Of a DNA stretch of 64,000 bases, positions 37,141 through 46,116 are shown in pieces. The stretch's first letter is position 1; every line of letters starts with the position of its first letter. The DNA is from Commensalibacter papalotli (ex Servin-Garciduenas et al. 2014) (lineage in GTDB: Bacteria > Pseudomonadota > Alphaproteobacteria > Acetobacterales > Acetobacteraceae), in assembly GCF_000527695.1 (NCBI RefSeq), contig NZ_ATSX01000001.1:558001-622000 (forward strand), given 5' to 3'. Both the position numbers and the translations under genes were made by a program. Below the pieces are notes generated by a model. It worked only from the letters and a program-made list of their open reading frames with translations, was not told where the DNA came from and did not search any database.

Positions 37141-37294
37141 TTGGCTTTCATCCCCTGTGTGTTAAGTGAACATTAATTATATATATCATAAATATTTATA
37201 ACTAGACAAAGTTATATACGCTATATTGTTCAAAAAAGAAATAGATTATTGTAATCTAATTATGTTTTCTAATTTTTTATAAAGAGATTTTTAT

Positions 37295-37834
37295 TTGTAT
37301 CGTCCTTTTCGCTATGATCCACCGATTTCAAAGCCTGGTGAAGAGCTTTTATTCTTGCGTGAAGAAAAGATTCGATTCATGCAAGATATTTTGTTTTTTA
37401 TTGATTGTGAACTTCATAATTCAACCAAACCTGTTTTACAAGAATATGGAATAGGGCATGCTCATCATAGGTTAATGCAGTTTGTATGTCATTGTTCTGG
37501 TGCCAGTGTCAGCGAGATTTGCAAACTGTTAGGAATTACCAAGCAAAGCCTAAATCGTGTTTTACGTGAAGTCATAGAGTTGGGCTATGTTGAATATCGC
37601 TCTAACCCCAAAGATCGTCGTAAGAAAGAGCTTTTTTTAACCAAAGAAGGCGTCAAAGTAGAAGAGAAATTATTTCAATTACAACGAAAACAATTTTTGC
37701 GAGCTTTTCGCGAATCACCTAATAATACATATATTGAGGGGTTTCAGCGTATTCTTTATGGTATGTTAAGTACAGAATCTAAACAATTATTGGAATTACA
37801 TTCAAGTCAGAAAATAGATAAGGAAAAAGCATGA
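37295..37834 (+). CDS. MarR family transcriptional regulator (PetP-like)
   Basis: The 179-residue regulator starts at TTG (37295) behind AAAGAGA. The winged helix-turn-helix is visible around residues 65-115 (GASVSEICKLLGITKQSLNRVLREV then the NPKDRRKKELFLT wing; both quoted in part). It overlaps the response regulator by 4 bases, and a histidine kinase follows. A MarR protein next to an OmpR-type regulator matches PetP-PetR described in Rhodobacter. Autoregulation of the three-gene operon is a reasonable inference. Confidence 0.85.
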   Translation: MYRPFRYDPPISKPGEELLFLREEKIRFMQDILFFIDCELHNSTKPVLQEYGIGHAHHRLMQFVCHCSGASVSEICKLLGITKQSLNRVLREVIELGYVEYRSNPKDRRKKELFLTKEGVKVEEKLFQLQRKQFLRAFRESPNNTYIEGFQRILYGMLSTESKQLLELHSSQKIDKEKA

Positions 37835-38565
37835 TGGATGAGAGCATAAATAAAAACGACGACTCAGAATCTTTACATGTTTTAGTCATTGATGATGATC
37901 CGCGCCTGCGTCGATTGTTACAACGATATCTTAGTGAAAATGGTTTTCGTATCAGTGGTGCAGAATCTGCCAAGGAAGCCAGAGAAATGCTGGAGTTTTT
38001 ACGTCCTGATGCTATTGTATTAGATGTAACAATGCCTGGTGAGGATGGCTTGCAATTAACCCATGCATTGCGTGAGGAGGGTAAGGATACCCCAATTATT
38101 CTTTTAACCGCCAGAGGGGAACCAGAAGATCGTATTGCAGGACTTGAAGCTGGAGCAGATGATTATTTAGGCAAGCCCTTTGAACCCAAAGAATTATTAC
38201 TTCGATTACGTGCACAGCTACGCCGCTTACATCAGCCTATTGTTACGGATAATATAAGAGTAGTTAAGCTTGGGGATATGGAATTTGATCCAGTACGTAA
38301 TCTGCTGATGCATAATAATGAGATTATTCATTTAACGGGTGGTGAGATTGCACTTTTATGTATTTTAGCTAATCGTCCTAATGAGATTTTATCACGTGAA
38401 GAAATTGTAAAAGAAATTGGGATGGAAGAAATTGGAGAACGAGCGGTAGATGTTCAAATTACTCGTCTACGGCGCAGAATAGAGGTTGACCCAAAACAGC
38501 CCAGGTTTTTACATACTGTCAGAGGAAAAGGGTATGTATTAAAACCAAGTTATTCATTATCTTAA
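37831..38565 (+). CDS. OmpR/PhoB-type response regulator (PetR-like)
   Basis: This 244-residue DNA-binding regulator has a receiver domain (acidic DDDPRLRR at 21-28, phospho-acceptor Asp65 in VLDVTMPGEDG, Thr/Lys signature LLTARGE and LGKPFEPKEL) and a C-terminal winged-helix domain (RAVDVQITRLRRRIE; TVRGKGYVL). The start overlaps the MarR gene (ATGATG), and the partner kinase begins 10 bases later. Confidence 0.93.
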   Translation: MMDESINKNDDSESLHVLVIDDDPRLRRLLQRYLSENGFRISGAESAKEAREMLEFLRPDAIVLDVTMPGEDGLQLTHALREEGKDTPIILLTARGEPEDRIAGLEAGADDYLGKPFEPKELLLRLRAQLRRLHQPIVTDNIRVVKLGDMEFDPVRNLLMHNNEIIHLTGGEIALLCILANRPNEILSREEIVKEIGMEEIGERAVDVQITRLRRRIEVDPKQPRFLHTVRGKGYVLKPSYSLS

Positions 38566-38575
38566 GGATTATTAA

Positions 38576-39973
38576 GTGTTTGAATATTTTTTTCGTCATC
38601 GACGGCGCGTTTCCAAAGAACAAAAAATAGCTGTTGATCGTAAAGTGCGAAGGTTTTTGCCACGTTCTTTATTGGCACGTTCTTTGTTGATGATTTCATT
38701 ACCTTTATTTATTACACAAGCTATTTCTCTAGAACTATTTTACGGAACTTTTTTAAGTACAGTTTCTCGTAGGTTAACAGATTCAGTTAGTGGAGAGATA
38801 AGTTTCATTGTTCAACAATATTCTACAACACAGTCAGTGGTATATCACTCAGCACTTTTGGATCAATCGCAGCAATCTTTACAATTAAATATAAAATGGC
38901 TGGCAAATCAGAGTATACAAAGTAAATCCAATTCTAATCCGATAATTTTAGGGCCTGTTGACGAGTTACTAGATCGAGGGTTAGATGATCGTCTTAGTGT
39001 CCCCTTTAAAACTGATTGGCACAGTTATAATGATCAAGTTGTGGTTTCTGTACAATTAAAACAAGGGGTTTTAGAGTTTTTAGTACCAAAGAAAAAACTT
39101 ACTGCTGGTTCTGTATGGTTATTTGTCATTTGGATTGTCGGTAGTGCAATCCTTTTGTTTCTTATTACTGCAATATTTGCATGGGTTCAGTTTCGAGCTA
39201 TTCGTCGTTTGTCTAAATCAGTTGAGAAATTTGGCAAAGGAAGAGATCCAGGAACATTACATCCTGTGGGTTCGAAAGAGCTGCGTAACGCTGCAGAATC
39301 GTTCAATGTTATGAGAGAACGGATTCTTCGTTTTGTTAAACAAAGAACTGTCATATTAGCCAGTGTTTCTCATGATTTACGTACTCCTTTAACACGGTTA
39401 CGGTTAAGTTTAGCTATGTTGCCGCAAAAAGGGATGATTAATGCTGAGGATCAAGCTTTAGATATTGCAGAGATGGTTACAGATATCGAAGAGATGGAAC
39501 AGATGATTTCTGGTTATCTTTCATTTGCACGAGGCGAGGGAACAGAAGAGCTTCAAATGACAGATATGGTGCAGCTAGCCGAAGATGTGGTAGCTGCAGC
39601 GTATCGATTGGGAACACAATTTTTATCTGCTGATATTCCTGCAAATATACCCGATATGATGGTCAGAGTAGGAAGTATACGAAGAGTTCTTGCCAATATT
39701 CTAGAAAATGCAAGACGTCATGGAGGGCAAGTCAGCTTTGCTGTTAGAGAAAAAGATAGAGGAATCTTTTTTATAATTGATGATAACGGCCCAGGAATTC
39801 CAGAAGAAAAACGCGAAAGTGTTTTTATTCCTTTTGAAACAGGTAATAGTCAGAAAGGAACAGGACTTGGTTTGGCTATTGCGCGAAATATAATCCAAGG
39901 TCATGGTGGTGACATTGAATTGCAAAACAGCCCACAAGGTGGGCTGCGCGTAATTATTTTTATTCCTAATTAA
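38576..39973 (+). CDS. Sensor histidine kinase
   Basis: The 465-residue kinase starts with GTG behind AAGGA. Two transmembrane helices (about 34-58 and 182-205) bracket a periplasmic sensor of about 120 residues, so it is an EnvZ-like type. Next come HAMP, the dimerisation domain with phospho-accepting His266 in SVSHDLRTPLTRLRL, and the ATPase domain (NILENARRHGG; DDNGPGIPEEKRE; GTGLGLAIARNI). It is the natural partner of the regulator just upstream. Signal unknown. Its stop is 7 bases from the convergent bamE stop. Confidence 0.93.
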   Translation: MFEYFFRHRRRVSKEQKIAVDRKVRRFLPRSLLARSLLMISLPLFITQAISLELFYGTFLSTVSRRLTDSVSGEISFIVQQYSTTQSVVYHSALLDQSQQSLQLNIKWLANQSIQSKSNSNPIILGPVDELLDRGLDDRLSVPFKTDWHSYNDQVVVSVQLKQGVLEFLVPKKKLTAGSVWLFVIWIVGSAILLFLITAIFAWVQFRAIRRLSKSVEKFGKGRDPGTLHPVGSKELRNAAESFNVMRERILRFVKQRTVILASVSHDLRTPLTRLRLSLAMLPQKGMINAEDQALDIAEMVTDIEEMEQMISGYLSFARGEGTEELQMTDMVQLAEDVVAAAYRLGTQFLSADIPANIPDMMVRVGSIRRVLANILENARRHGGQVSFAVREKDRGIFFIIDDNGPGIPEEKRESVFIPFETGNSQKGTGLGLAIARNIIQGHGGDIELQNSPQGGLRVIIFIPN

Positions 39974-39980
39974 AGAAATA

Positions 39981-40601
39981 TTATCTGATTGTATTACCGG
40001 AACTTCCAATACCGCCAGCGGTATTAGGATTGCTAGCAAATGGTCCTGAACTATTGTTGGGCCCAAAGGTGCTGCCTAAGCCCATAGCACTTAGAGGAGA
40101 ATACTGTCCGATATTACCTAAAAGTTGTTGGAAAAAGTTTGTTTTAGTTCCAGGTGTTGGGGTAACTTCGGAAACCATTCCTACAGGTTTAGCATCTTTT
40201 TTTCCGAGATGTTGTATTTTTTGTAAAGTACCATTTTGATCAAAATATAATGACAATACCTCTTGTTTGGTAATTCCAGGATATGACAAAGGAACTAGTC
40301 GTGTCATCATAGAAATATAAATCCAGTTATTTGGATCAAACGTTGCATAAGCCGTAGGAGATCCTAATATATCAACGACGTCTGCTTTACTTGTGCTGCC
40401 GACTTGCAAAGATTTTAAATCTTCCTTACCAATAATGTTTCCTCGAGGAAGTGGTGGTGGGGAAAAAATAGAACAAGCAGACAAGGTCATTCCAATTGAA
40501 AGAATAGAAGCCAAACAGGCACCTTTTCTTGCTTTACGAAAAGAATGAAATCTTGATTTAAACGACGGAGCAAGAGGTTTCTTATTGAAGCATGGTCGCA
40601 T
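39981..40601 (-). CDS. bamE: Outer membrane protein assembly factor BamE
   Basis: BamE is a small lipoprotein of the BAM complex. The 206-residue protein has a long basic N-terminus, then a lipobox LSAC (Cys near residue 43). The SmpA/OmlA core follows: GNIIGKEDLKSLQVGSTSKADVVDILGSP (quoted in part: LQVGSTSKADVVDILGSP), then YISMMTRLVPLSYP and VLSLYFDQNGTLQKI. A Gly/Ser/Asn-rich tail of about 60 residues is longer than in enterobacteria. An internal Met closer to the signal may be the true start. Convergent with the kinase gene. Confidence 0.88.
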   Translation of the reverse strand: MRPCFNKKPLAPSFKSRFHSFRKARKGACLASILSIGMTLSACSIFSPPPLPRGNIIGKEDLKSLQVGSTSKADVVDILGSPTAYATFDPNNWIYISMMTRLVPLSYPGITKQEVLSLYFDQNGTLQKIQHLGKKDAKPVGMVSEVTPTPGTKTNFFQQLLGNIGQYSPLSAMGLGSTFGPNNSSGPFASNPNTAGGIGSSGNTIR

Positions 40602-40711
40602 GATTGATAAATATTCCTCGAGATTTGGATATAAAAAAAATACCTGTTATAAAAATGCGTATTGTAGTTTGAATAAAACTTCAACAAAAAAAAACATATG
40701 AAAGCATAAAA

Positions 40712-41260
40712 ATGAAAGCATGTTGCGAGTTTTCAAGGAAATTACAGATCAGTCAGATTCAAAAAAAACCATTAATGATTAAAATTGAGGCTGATGAAGA
40801 GGAAAAAAAGGCTTTGGCAGAACGTTTTTCAATCCCTAAATTACATTCATTATTTTGTATTTATCAATTAAAATATTATCATGGTAGGCAAGTGCGTGCG
40901 AAAGGGGAAATAAAAGCATTGATCACACAAAATTGTGTTATTTCTTTAGAGGACTTCTTTGTTACAATTCATGAATCGTTCGAGCTTCATTTTATTCCTA
41001 ACGATGATCTTAAATCAGAATTAGAGGAGATTGATGATCCAGATATCATTCCTTATGAAGGTGAAGTGATTGACTTAGGTGAAGTCACAGCTGAACAATT
41101 AGCACTATTTTTGGATCCATATCCGCATAAAGAAATTTCTGATAATCCTTTGATTATTAACGATAATGATGAGGATATTAATTCTACAGAAAGAGTGAAA
41201 GAAAATCCATTTAAGGTATTAGAGCAATTGAAAAAATTGAATTCTGATAAAAAGAAATGA
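40712..41260 (+). CDS. yceD: YceD family protein (DUF177)
   Basis: The 182-residue protein belongs to DUF177, whose genes usually stand directly upstream of rpmF and which is linked to 23S rRNA maturation. The core segment RVKGE-like (here RAKGEIKALITQNCVISLEDF, with the conserved C at the start of the second part) and the acidic VIDLGEVTAEQLALFLDPYP stretch (in part: IDLGEVTAEQLAL) are visible. The acidic linker DEDIN and Lys-rich C-terminus complete the pattern. It heads the yceD-rpmF-plsX-fabH-ihfA-merR run. Confidence 0.85.
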   Translation: MKACCEFSRKLQISQIQKKPLMIKIEADEEEKKALAERFSIPKLHSLFCIYQLKYYHGRQVRAKGEIKALITQNCVISLEDFFVTIHESFELHFIPNDDLKSELEEIDDPDIIPYEGEVIDLGEVTAEQLALFLDPYPHKEISDNPLIINDNDEDINSTERVKENPFKVLEQLKKLNSDKKK

Positions 41261-41408
41261 TGATTTTATACTTATCTGCTTGTCATTTTGAACAATAAGG
41301 GATATTAACCTTGATGAAAAGTAAAATTACAGACGATATTTCTTTATAACTTGCATAAAAGATTATTATCTGTTAGGAAACTCGTTTTAATTTGAATAGT
41401 TTAATACA

Positions 41409-41436
41409 TATCGAACAATTTCAAAGTTGTTCGATA
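41409..41436 (+). promoter_or_regulatory. Leader hairpin just upstream of rpmF
   Basis: A perfect 10-bp stem (41409-41418 with 41427-41436) with an 8-base loop ends 24 bases before the rpmF ATG and just ahead of its strong AGGGGGG ribosome site. No T run follows. Confidence 0.5.
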
Positions 41437-41460
41437 GTTGGGAAAGGTTAGGGGGGACTA

Positions 41461-41664
41461 ATGGCTGTTCCTAAGAGAAAAACATCACCTTCACGTCGTG
41501 GTATGCGTCGTAGTCATCATGCATTACGTACAGAAGCACATGCAGAATGTGCAAGTTGTGGCGAGTTGAAACGCCCTCACCATGTTTGCAGTCACTGTGG
41601 CCATTATGATGGACGCGAAGTCGTTGCAGCTGGTAAAGCACTGAAAGTTGCTGTTCGTCAGTAG
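41461..41664 (+). CDS. rpmF: Ribosomal protein bL32
   Basis: This 67-residue large-subunit protein begins [20 protein letters not shown]. It carries the zinc-binding C-x2-C pair in CASCGE and another in [12 protein letters not shown], so it is the zinc (C+) form. It has a very strong ribosome site. It sits in the usual place between yceD and plsX. Confidence 0.97.
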   Translation: MAVPKRKTSPSRRGMRRSHHALRTEAHAECASCGELKRPHHVCSHCGHYDGREVVAAGKALKVAVRQ

Positions 41665-41771
41665 TTTTATAAGGAAACCCTGTAAAACATGTAATTTGAT
41701 GAGATTAACTTTAACAATTGTAATTGTATAATTTTATTAGAGTAATGCTTTACAGGAGTAAGCTATAAATT

Positions 41772-42833
41772 ATGAGCTCAGAAGCAGAAATTCCAAAAGA
41801 AGATCAATATGATCTCGTTATTGATGCAATGGGGGGTGATCAAGCCCCTGATATTGTTATCAAAGGATTGGATTTTACAGCGCTCCGTCATCCAAATATA
41901 AAAATATTATTGATAGGTGATGCAACAAAGATTGATCCTTTGTTGCATCAATATCCTAATGTTTCGGCTGTTTGTACACTCAGGCACACATCTGTATCTA
42001 TTCCAATGGATATGAAACCGACAACCGCTTTGAAAATACGGGATTCTTCTTTGCGTATGGCAATGGAAAGTGTTGCTAAAAAAGAATCTAAAGGTGTTGT
42101 GTCTGCTGGTAACAGTGGTGCTATGTTAGCTTTAGCTCAGATTATTGTCAAAACGATGCCTGGTATTGCTCGCCCAGCAATGGCTGCTATTAACCCAACA
42201 GCTAAAGGGGATGCAGTCATGTTGGATTTGGGCGCAAATGTTGCTTGTGATAGCCGTAATCTTGTTGATTTTGCTATTATGGGACATGCTTTTGCCAAAG
42301 CAGTTCTTGGGCTCCCGCATCCAACAATTGGTTTGTTGAATGTTGGTTCAGAAGAGTTGAAAGGTGATGAGCGTTTGCGCGTAGCTGCTGATGTTTTGCG
42401 CAATAGCCCTTTATCTGATCAATTTTATGGGTTTATAGAAGGCCATGACATTACTGCCGGAACCACGGATGTCGTTGTTACAGATGGATTTACAGGGAAT
42501 ATAGCGTTGAAAACAGGTGAAGGGGCTTTAAAGCTCGTCTTTCACTTGTTAAAGCAAGTTTATACTTCAGGCGTACGTGGCAAACTAGGTTACTTGATGG
42601 TTCGGCCAGGTTTAGAGCGTATGAAAGAATGGCTTGATCCACGCCGTTATAATGGCGCTGTATTTGTGGGGCTTAATGGGGTTGTGGTAAAATCCCATGG
42701 TGGGGCAGATGAAGTTGGTTTTGCATGTGCAGTTGATGTTGCGATGGATATGATCAGTCATGGTTTTCATGAAGAAATCTTGGCTGGATTGTCTAAAGTT
42801 AATGCTGTAAAAGATACTAATCAACAATCATAA
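41772..42833 (+). CDS. plsX: Phosphate acyltransferase PlsX
   Basis: PlsX makes acyl-phosphate from acyl-ACP, the first step of phospholipid synthesis through PlsY. The 353-residue protein shows DAMGGDQAPDIVIKG at the start, SAGNSGAMLALAQ, LDLGANVACD, LLNVGSEELKGDE and VVVTDGFTGNIALKT. It stands directly upstream of fabH (36-base gap), as in most bacteria. Confidence 0.96.
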   Translation: MSSEAEIPKEDQYDLVIDAMGGDQAPDIVIKGLDFTALRHPNIKILLIGDATKIDPLLHQYPNVSAVCTLRHTSVSIPMDMKPTTALKIRDSSLRMAMESVAKKESKGVVSAGNSGAMLALAQIIVKTMPGIARPAMAAINPTAKGDAVMLDLGANVACDSRNLVDFAIMGHAFAKAVLGLPHPTIGLLNVGSEELKGDERLRVAADVLRNSPLSDQFYGFIEGHDITAGTTDVVVTDGFTGNIALKTGEGALKLVFHLLKQVYTSGVRGKLGYLMVRPGLERMKEWLDPRRYNGAVFVGLNGVVVKSHGGADEVGFACAVDVAMDMISHGFHEEILAGLSKVNAVKDTNQQS

Positions 42834-42869
42834 ATTATAGATAATCAAATCGGATTTTAGGATAACTAG

Positions 42870-43847
42870 ATGGCATATTGTTCACGCTTAATAGGATTTG
42901 GTGGGTGTTTGCCAGAAAGAATTGTAACAAATCAAGAGTTATCAGAAACAGTGGATACATCTGATGAATGGATTCGTGAAAGAACTGGTATCCATCAACG
43001 CCATATTATTTCAGGAAATGAAACCTGTACATCTCTTGCTGTTAATGCCGCCAAACAAGCAATGGAATACGCAGGGTTAACTGTTGACGATATTGATGCG
43101 ATTATCGTTGCAACTTGTACACCAGATCAAGTATTTCCAACAACAGCAGCGAGAGTGCAGCAAATTTTAGGAATTAAAAAAGGCTTTGCTTTTGATATTT
43201 CCTCTGCATGTGCAGGGTTTGTTTTTGGGTTATCTGTTGCAGATAATTTTATTCGTAATGGTCAAGCTAAAAATGTTCTTTTAATTGGTAGTGAGGTTTA
43301 CTCACGTATATTAGATTGGTCAGATCGTAGAACATGTGTTTTGTTTGGTGATGGTGCAGGGGCTGTCATACTGAGTGCCGAAGAAATTCAAAATACGGCT
43401 AAACAAGATAAAGGCATATTAGGGGTTTATTTACATACGGATGGTTCTTATGGAGATCTTTTGTATGTTGATGGAATACCTTCGAGAACAGAAGATTCTT
43501 GTTTTGTAAGAATGCATGGTCAAGAAGTGTTTCGTCATGCTGTAACTAAACTTTCTGAAGTTGTAGAAGAAGCTTTGAAAGCAAACAACCTACAACACGA
43601 AGATATAGATTGGCTTGTTCCTCATCAGGCTAATTTAAGAATTATTGCAGGGATGGGAAAGAAATTACATCTTTCTTCTGACCGTGTGATTGTAACCGTT
43701 GATCGTCATGCAAATACGTCTGCAGCCTCAGTACCACTTGCTTTAAATGAAGCTGTGCGTGATGGCCGTATTCAAAAAGGCGATTTAATAGTTATTGAAG
43801 CTTTGGGGGGAGGATTAAGTTGGGGATCGTCCTTAATTCGGTTATAG
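42870..43847 (+). CDS. fabH: Beta-ketoacyl-ACP synthase III
   Basis: FabH starts fatty acid synthesis by condensing acetyl-CoA with malonyl-ACP. The 325-residue thiolase-fold protein has the triad Cys in SSACAGFVFGL, His in VPHQANLRI and Asn in HANTSAASVP. ATARVQQILG-like sequence (here TAARVQQILG) and the C-terminal EALGGGLSWGSSLIRL are typical. It lies 36 bases after plsX. Confidence 0.97.
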   Translation: MAYCSRLIGFGGCLPERIVTNQELSETVDTSDEWIRERTGIHQRHIISGNETCTSLAVNAAKQAMEYAGLTVDDIDAIIVATCTPDQVFPTTAARVQQILGIKKGFAFDISSACAGFVFGLSVADNFIRNGQAKNVLLIGSEVYSRILDWSDRRTCVLFGDGAGAVILSAEEIQNTAKQDKGILGVYLHTDGSYGDLLYVDGIPSRTEDSCFVRMHGQEVFRHAVTKLSEVVEEALKANNLQHEDIDWLVPHQANLRIIAGMGKKLHLSSDRVIVTVDRHANTSAASVPLALNEAVRDGRIQKGDLIVIEALGGGLSWGSSLIRL

Positions 43848-43914
43848 GAAAAAAACCTTTAAAGCTGATTATGATTTTGTTAACAACTTTTAATTATTGA
43901 TTATTTGATAAATT

Positions 43915-44229
43915 ATGCAAACTTTGACACGTGCTGGATTAATAGAAAAACTTTATAGCCATGTTGGCCTTTCACGCAGTGAATCAGCCAAACTACTGGA
44001 AGATGTACTTGAAAAAATTATTTCGACTTTGGAAGGTGGTGATTCGGTTAAAGTAAGCGGATTTGGAACCTTTTCTGTTAGAAGAAAAGGTAGTCGCGTT
44101 GGACGAAATCCAAAGACTGGAGAAGAGGTGGTTATTGAACCGCGATTGGTTTTAGCATTTCGTCCTAGCCAAATGCTTAAAAATAGTGTTAATGAAGGTA
44201 TGATGAAGAAAGCTGCTCGAAAGGGTTAA
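43915..44229 (+). CDS. ihfA: Integration host factor subunit alpha
   Basis: IhfA is half of the IHF heterodimer, a nucleoid protein that bends DNA sharply. The 104-residue protein has TRAGLIEKLYSHVGLSRSES at the start, SVKVSGFGTFSVRRK, and the DNA-binding arm GRNPKTGEEVVIEPRLVLAF with the conserved Pro. It lies 3 bases before the merR gene. Confidence 0.95.
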   Translation: MQTLTRAGLIEKLYSHVGLSRSESAKLLEDVLEKIISTLEGGDSVKVSGFGTFSVRRKGSRVGRNPKTGEEVVIEPRLVLAFRPSQMLKNSVNEGMMKKAARKG

Positions 44230-44232
44230 AAG

Positions 44233-44841
44233 ATGACGAATAGCACCTCTACTGTTTCTTCTAGTGAAGTAGAAGAAGAATTCTTGGATAATATCGAAGA
44301 TAATTCTGATATAGAGGCAGAAGGGGTGACTAAGAAACACCCAGGTGCTTTTCGTACAATCAGTGAAGTAGCGGAAGAGATTCACGTCCCACAACATGTA
44401 TTGCGTTTTTGGGAAACGCGGTTTAAACAAGTGCAACCCGTAAAACGTAGTGGTGGGCGGCGTTATTATCGCACCGAAGATATTTCTTTGCTACAATATA
44501 TTTCAGAGCTTTTATATACTCAAGGGTATACAATAAAAGGTGTTCAACGTCTTTTAGAAGAAGATTTTTCTAAGTTTAACACCAAAAAAACTGATATAGA
44601 TCTAGAGTTGCAAAACGAAAATGATATTGATGTCTCAAGCTCTTCTATAGCTTCTCAAGAAATGCCACCAGAGCAATCTGAAGAGGCTGATATGAATGAT
44701 GAAAAATTATCTCCAAAATCAGTAGCAAATACTTTGGAAGTCACACGCCTCAAAGAAGAAAATAAACTTTTGATTTATTCTTTGAAAACTATTTTAAGTG
44801 AATTACAAGAGTTAAGAAAAATAATTGCTGCTGAATGTTAG
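44233..44841 (+). CDS. MerR family transcriptional regulator
   Basis: This 202-residue regulator has an acidic N-terminal stretch, then a MerR helix-turn-helix domain around residues 38-105 ([21 protein letters not shown], quoted in part: [13 protein letters not shown]; then [20 protein letters not shown]) and a polar C-terminal part with a short coiled coil. The order ihfA-merR is conserved in alphaproteobacteria, where the gene is annotated simply as a MerR protein. Target genes are unknown. A terminator follows. Confidence 0.9.
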   Translation: MTNSTSTVSSSEVEEEFLDNIEDNSDIEAEGVTKKHPGAFRTISEVAEEIHVPQHVLRFWETRFKQVQPVKRSGGRRYYRTEDISLLQYISELLYTQGYTIKGVQRLLEEDFSKFNTKKTDIDLELQNENDIDVSSSSIASQEMPPEQSEEADMNDEKLSPKSVANTLEVTRLKEENKLLIYSLKTILSELQELRKIIAAEC

Positions 44842-44857
44842 TTTTTTGTTGATTATC

Positions 44858-44884
44858 GCCATATAGGTTGCTATATGGCTTTTA
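44858..44884 (+). terminator. Rho-independent terminator after merR
   Basis: A perfect 8-bp stem (44858-44865 with 44872-44879) and a 6-base loop are followed by four to five T, 14 bases before the tRNA. Confidence 0.75.
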
Positions 44885-44897
44885 ACTTGTCATTAAA

Positions 44898-44971
44898 CGG
44901 GCAGTAGCGCAGCCTGGTAGCGCATCAGTCTGGGGGACTGGGGGTCGTGGGTTCGAATCCCGCCTGCCCGA
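44898..44971 (+). tRNA. tRNA-Pro (anticodon GGG)
   Basis: A complete cloverleaf is visible: acceptor arms CGGGCAG and CTGCCCG, D arm with AGCCTGGTAGCGC, anticodon loop CTGGGGG with anticodon GGG, and the GGTTCGAATCC T arm, then discriminator A. It is 74 bases and the CCA end is not encoded. It reads CCC and CCU proline codons. Confidence 0.95.
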
Positions 44972-44993
44972 TATCGTTTAATGACTTATTAAA

Positions 44994-46103
44994 TCAAAGA
45001 CGCGTTTTTTTGCTTGTCGTCCAATTATACCATAACATCATTAATGCTGCCATGATTGCTGGCCCGATAAATAGACCAATCATGCCCCATGATTCTAATC
45101 CTCCTAAGATACCAATTAATACCCAAATAAAAGGTAGCTTCGTTGATCCTCCGATTAATGCAGGGCGAATAAAGTGATCTGCGATAAAGACAATGATACA
45201 CCCTATCACAACAACACTGATTGCGGCGAAGGAGGAGACTTTTAACAGTGCAGTAATAGCGACAACTGCAATGGCAATTAATGGACAAAAGGGTACCATG
45301 GCAGCTATGGCTGTCATAATTCCAAACAGGGCTGCATGTGGAATGCCAACAAAATAATACGTAAATCCTAGAATAACCCCTTGACCTAATCCCACCAAAA
45401 CCAGACCTGAAACTGTGCCATGAACAGAGGCAATCATTTGTTTGGCAATGTTTTCTCCTTGTTGCCCAAATAAACGTCGTGATCCAAGCAAGCATTGTTT
45501 TACAACGCTTTCTCCATCCTTAAAGAGAAAAAACAATGTGATGATAGCAAATAGAAATTGCAAGCCTCTGTGGAATAATTGCGTCCCAATTTGTTGAGTG
45601 ACGTAGACACCATGACTTAGATGTAAGTTCGATAGCAAATTAGAAGCAGATTGTGGATCTGCAAGATTCTGATTCCACCAACTAATTATTGTATCTTGTG
45701 CAAAAGGCAAGTTTTGTAGCCATTGTGGTGGAGAAACCCCTTCATGACTGGCATGAATAATCCACTCAAATGATGCTTGTATATCTTTGGTAACTTCAAC
45801 GGCAATAATCGTAAAGGGAAACATAAAAAGTAATGTAATTACAAGAGCGAATAGTAATGGCAATATAAAGTCTGGTCTTTTATAAGGCCAAATCTGTTTG
45901 ACTTTGACATAAAGTGGCCAGCACGCAATGGCAAAGATAATACCCCAAATCAAAGACGGCACAAATGCACGAATAGTATATAAACCAAACAAGAATAAAA
46001 TAATGGTTAAGCAAGTTTGGGCAATAGTTTGATTATGGATCTGTTCTGCACGGCTCAATTGTCGTGTAATATTCAGATCTGGATCTTTGTTATTAAGAGG
46101 CAT
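44994..46103 (-). CDS. AI-2E family transporter (PerM/YdiK-like)
   Basis: This 369-residue inner-membrane protein has about eight hydrophobic segments: a cluster near the N-terminus, a long soluble insert, then GLVLVGLGQGVILGFTYYFVGIP-like helices (in part: LVGLGQGVILGFTYYFVGI) and a C-terminal set. The family was named for autoinducer-2 export, but many members have other or unknown roles (Na+/H+ exchange has also been reported). It starts 13 bases after the oligopeptidase stop, so the two are co-transcribed. It is convergent with the tRNA. Confidence 0.88.
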   Translation of the reverse strand: MPLNNKDPDLNITRQLSRAEQIHNQTIAQTCLTIILFLFGLYTIRAFVPSLIWGIIFAIACWPLYVKVKQIWPYKRPDFILPLLFALVITLLFMFPFTIIAVEVTKDIQASFEWIIHASHEGVSPPQWLQNLPFAQDTIISWWNQNLADPQSASNLLSNLHLSHGVYVTQQIGTQLFHRGLQFLFAIITLFFLFKDGESVVKQCLLGSRRLFGQQGENIAKQMIASVHGTVSGLVLVGLGQGVILGFTYYFVGIPHAALFGIMTAIAAMVPFCPLIAIAVVAITALLKVSSFAAISVVVIGCIIVFIADHFIRPALIGGSTKLPFIWVLIGILGGLESWGMIGLFIGPAIMAALMMLWYNWTTSKKTRL

Positions 46104-46116
46104 AGTGTACCTTTAA

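Noticed and set aside
41461-41664. Zinc-independent (C-) bL32 paralogue.
   Set aside because: Both C-x2-C pairs are present, so it is the normal zinc-binding form.
44947-45177. A 76-residue frame overlapping the tRNA and the 3' end of the AI-2E family transporter gene.
   Set aside because: It starts inside the tRNA-Pro and is antisense to the transporter; it is a shadow frame.
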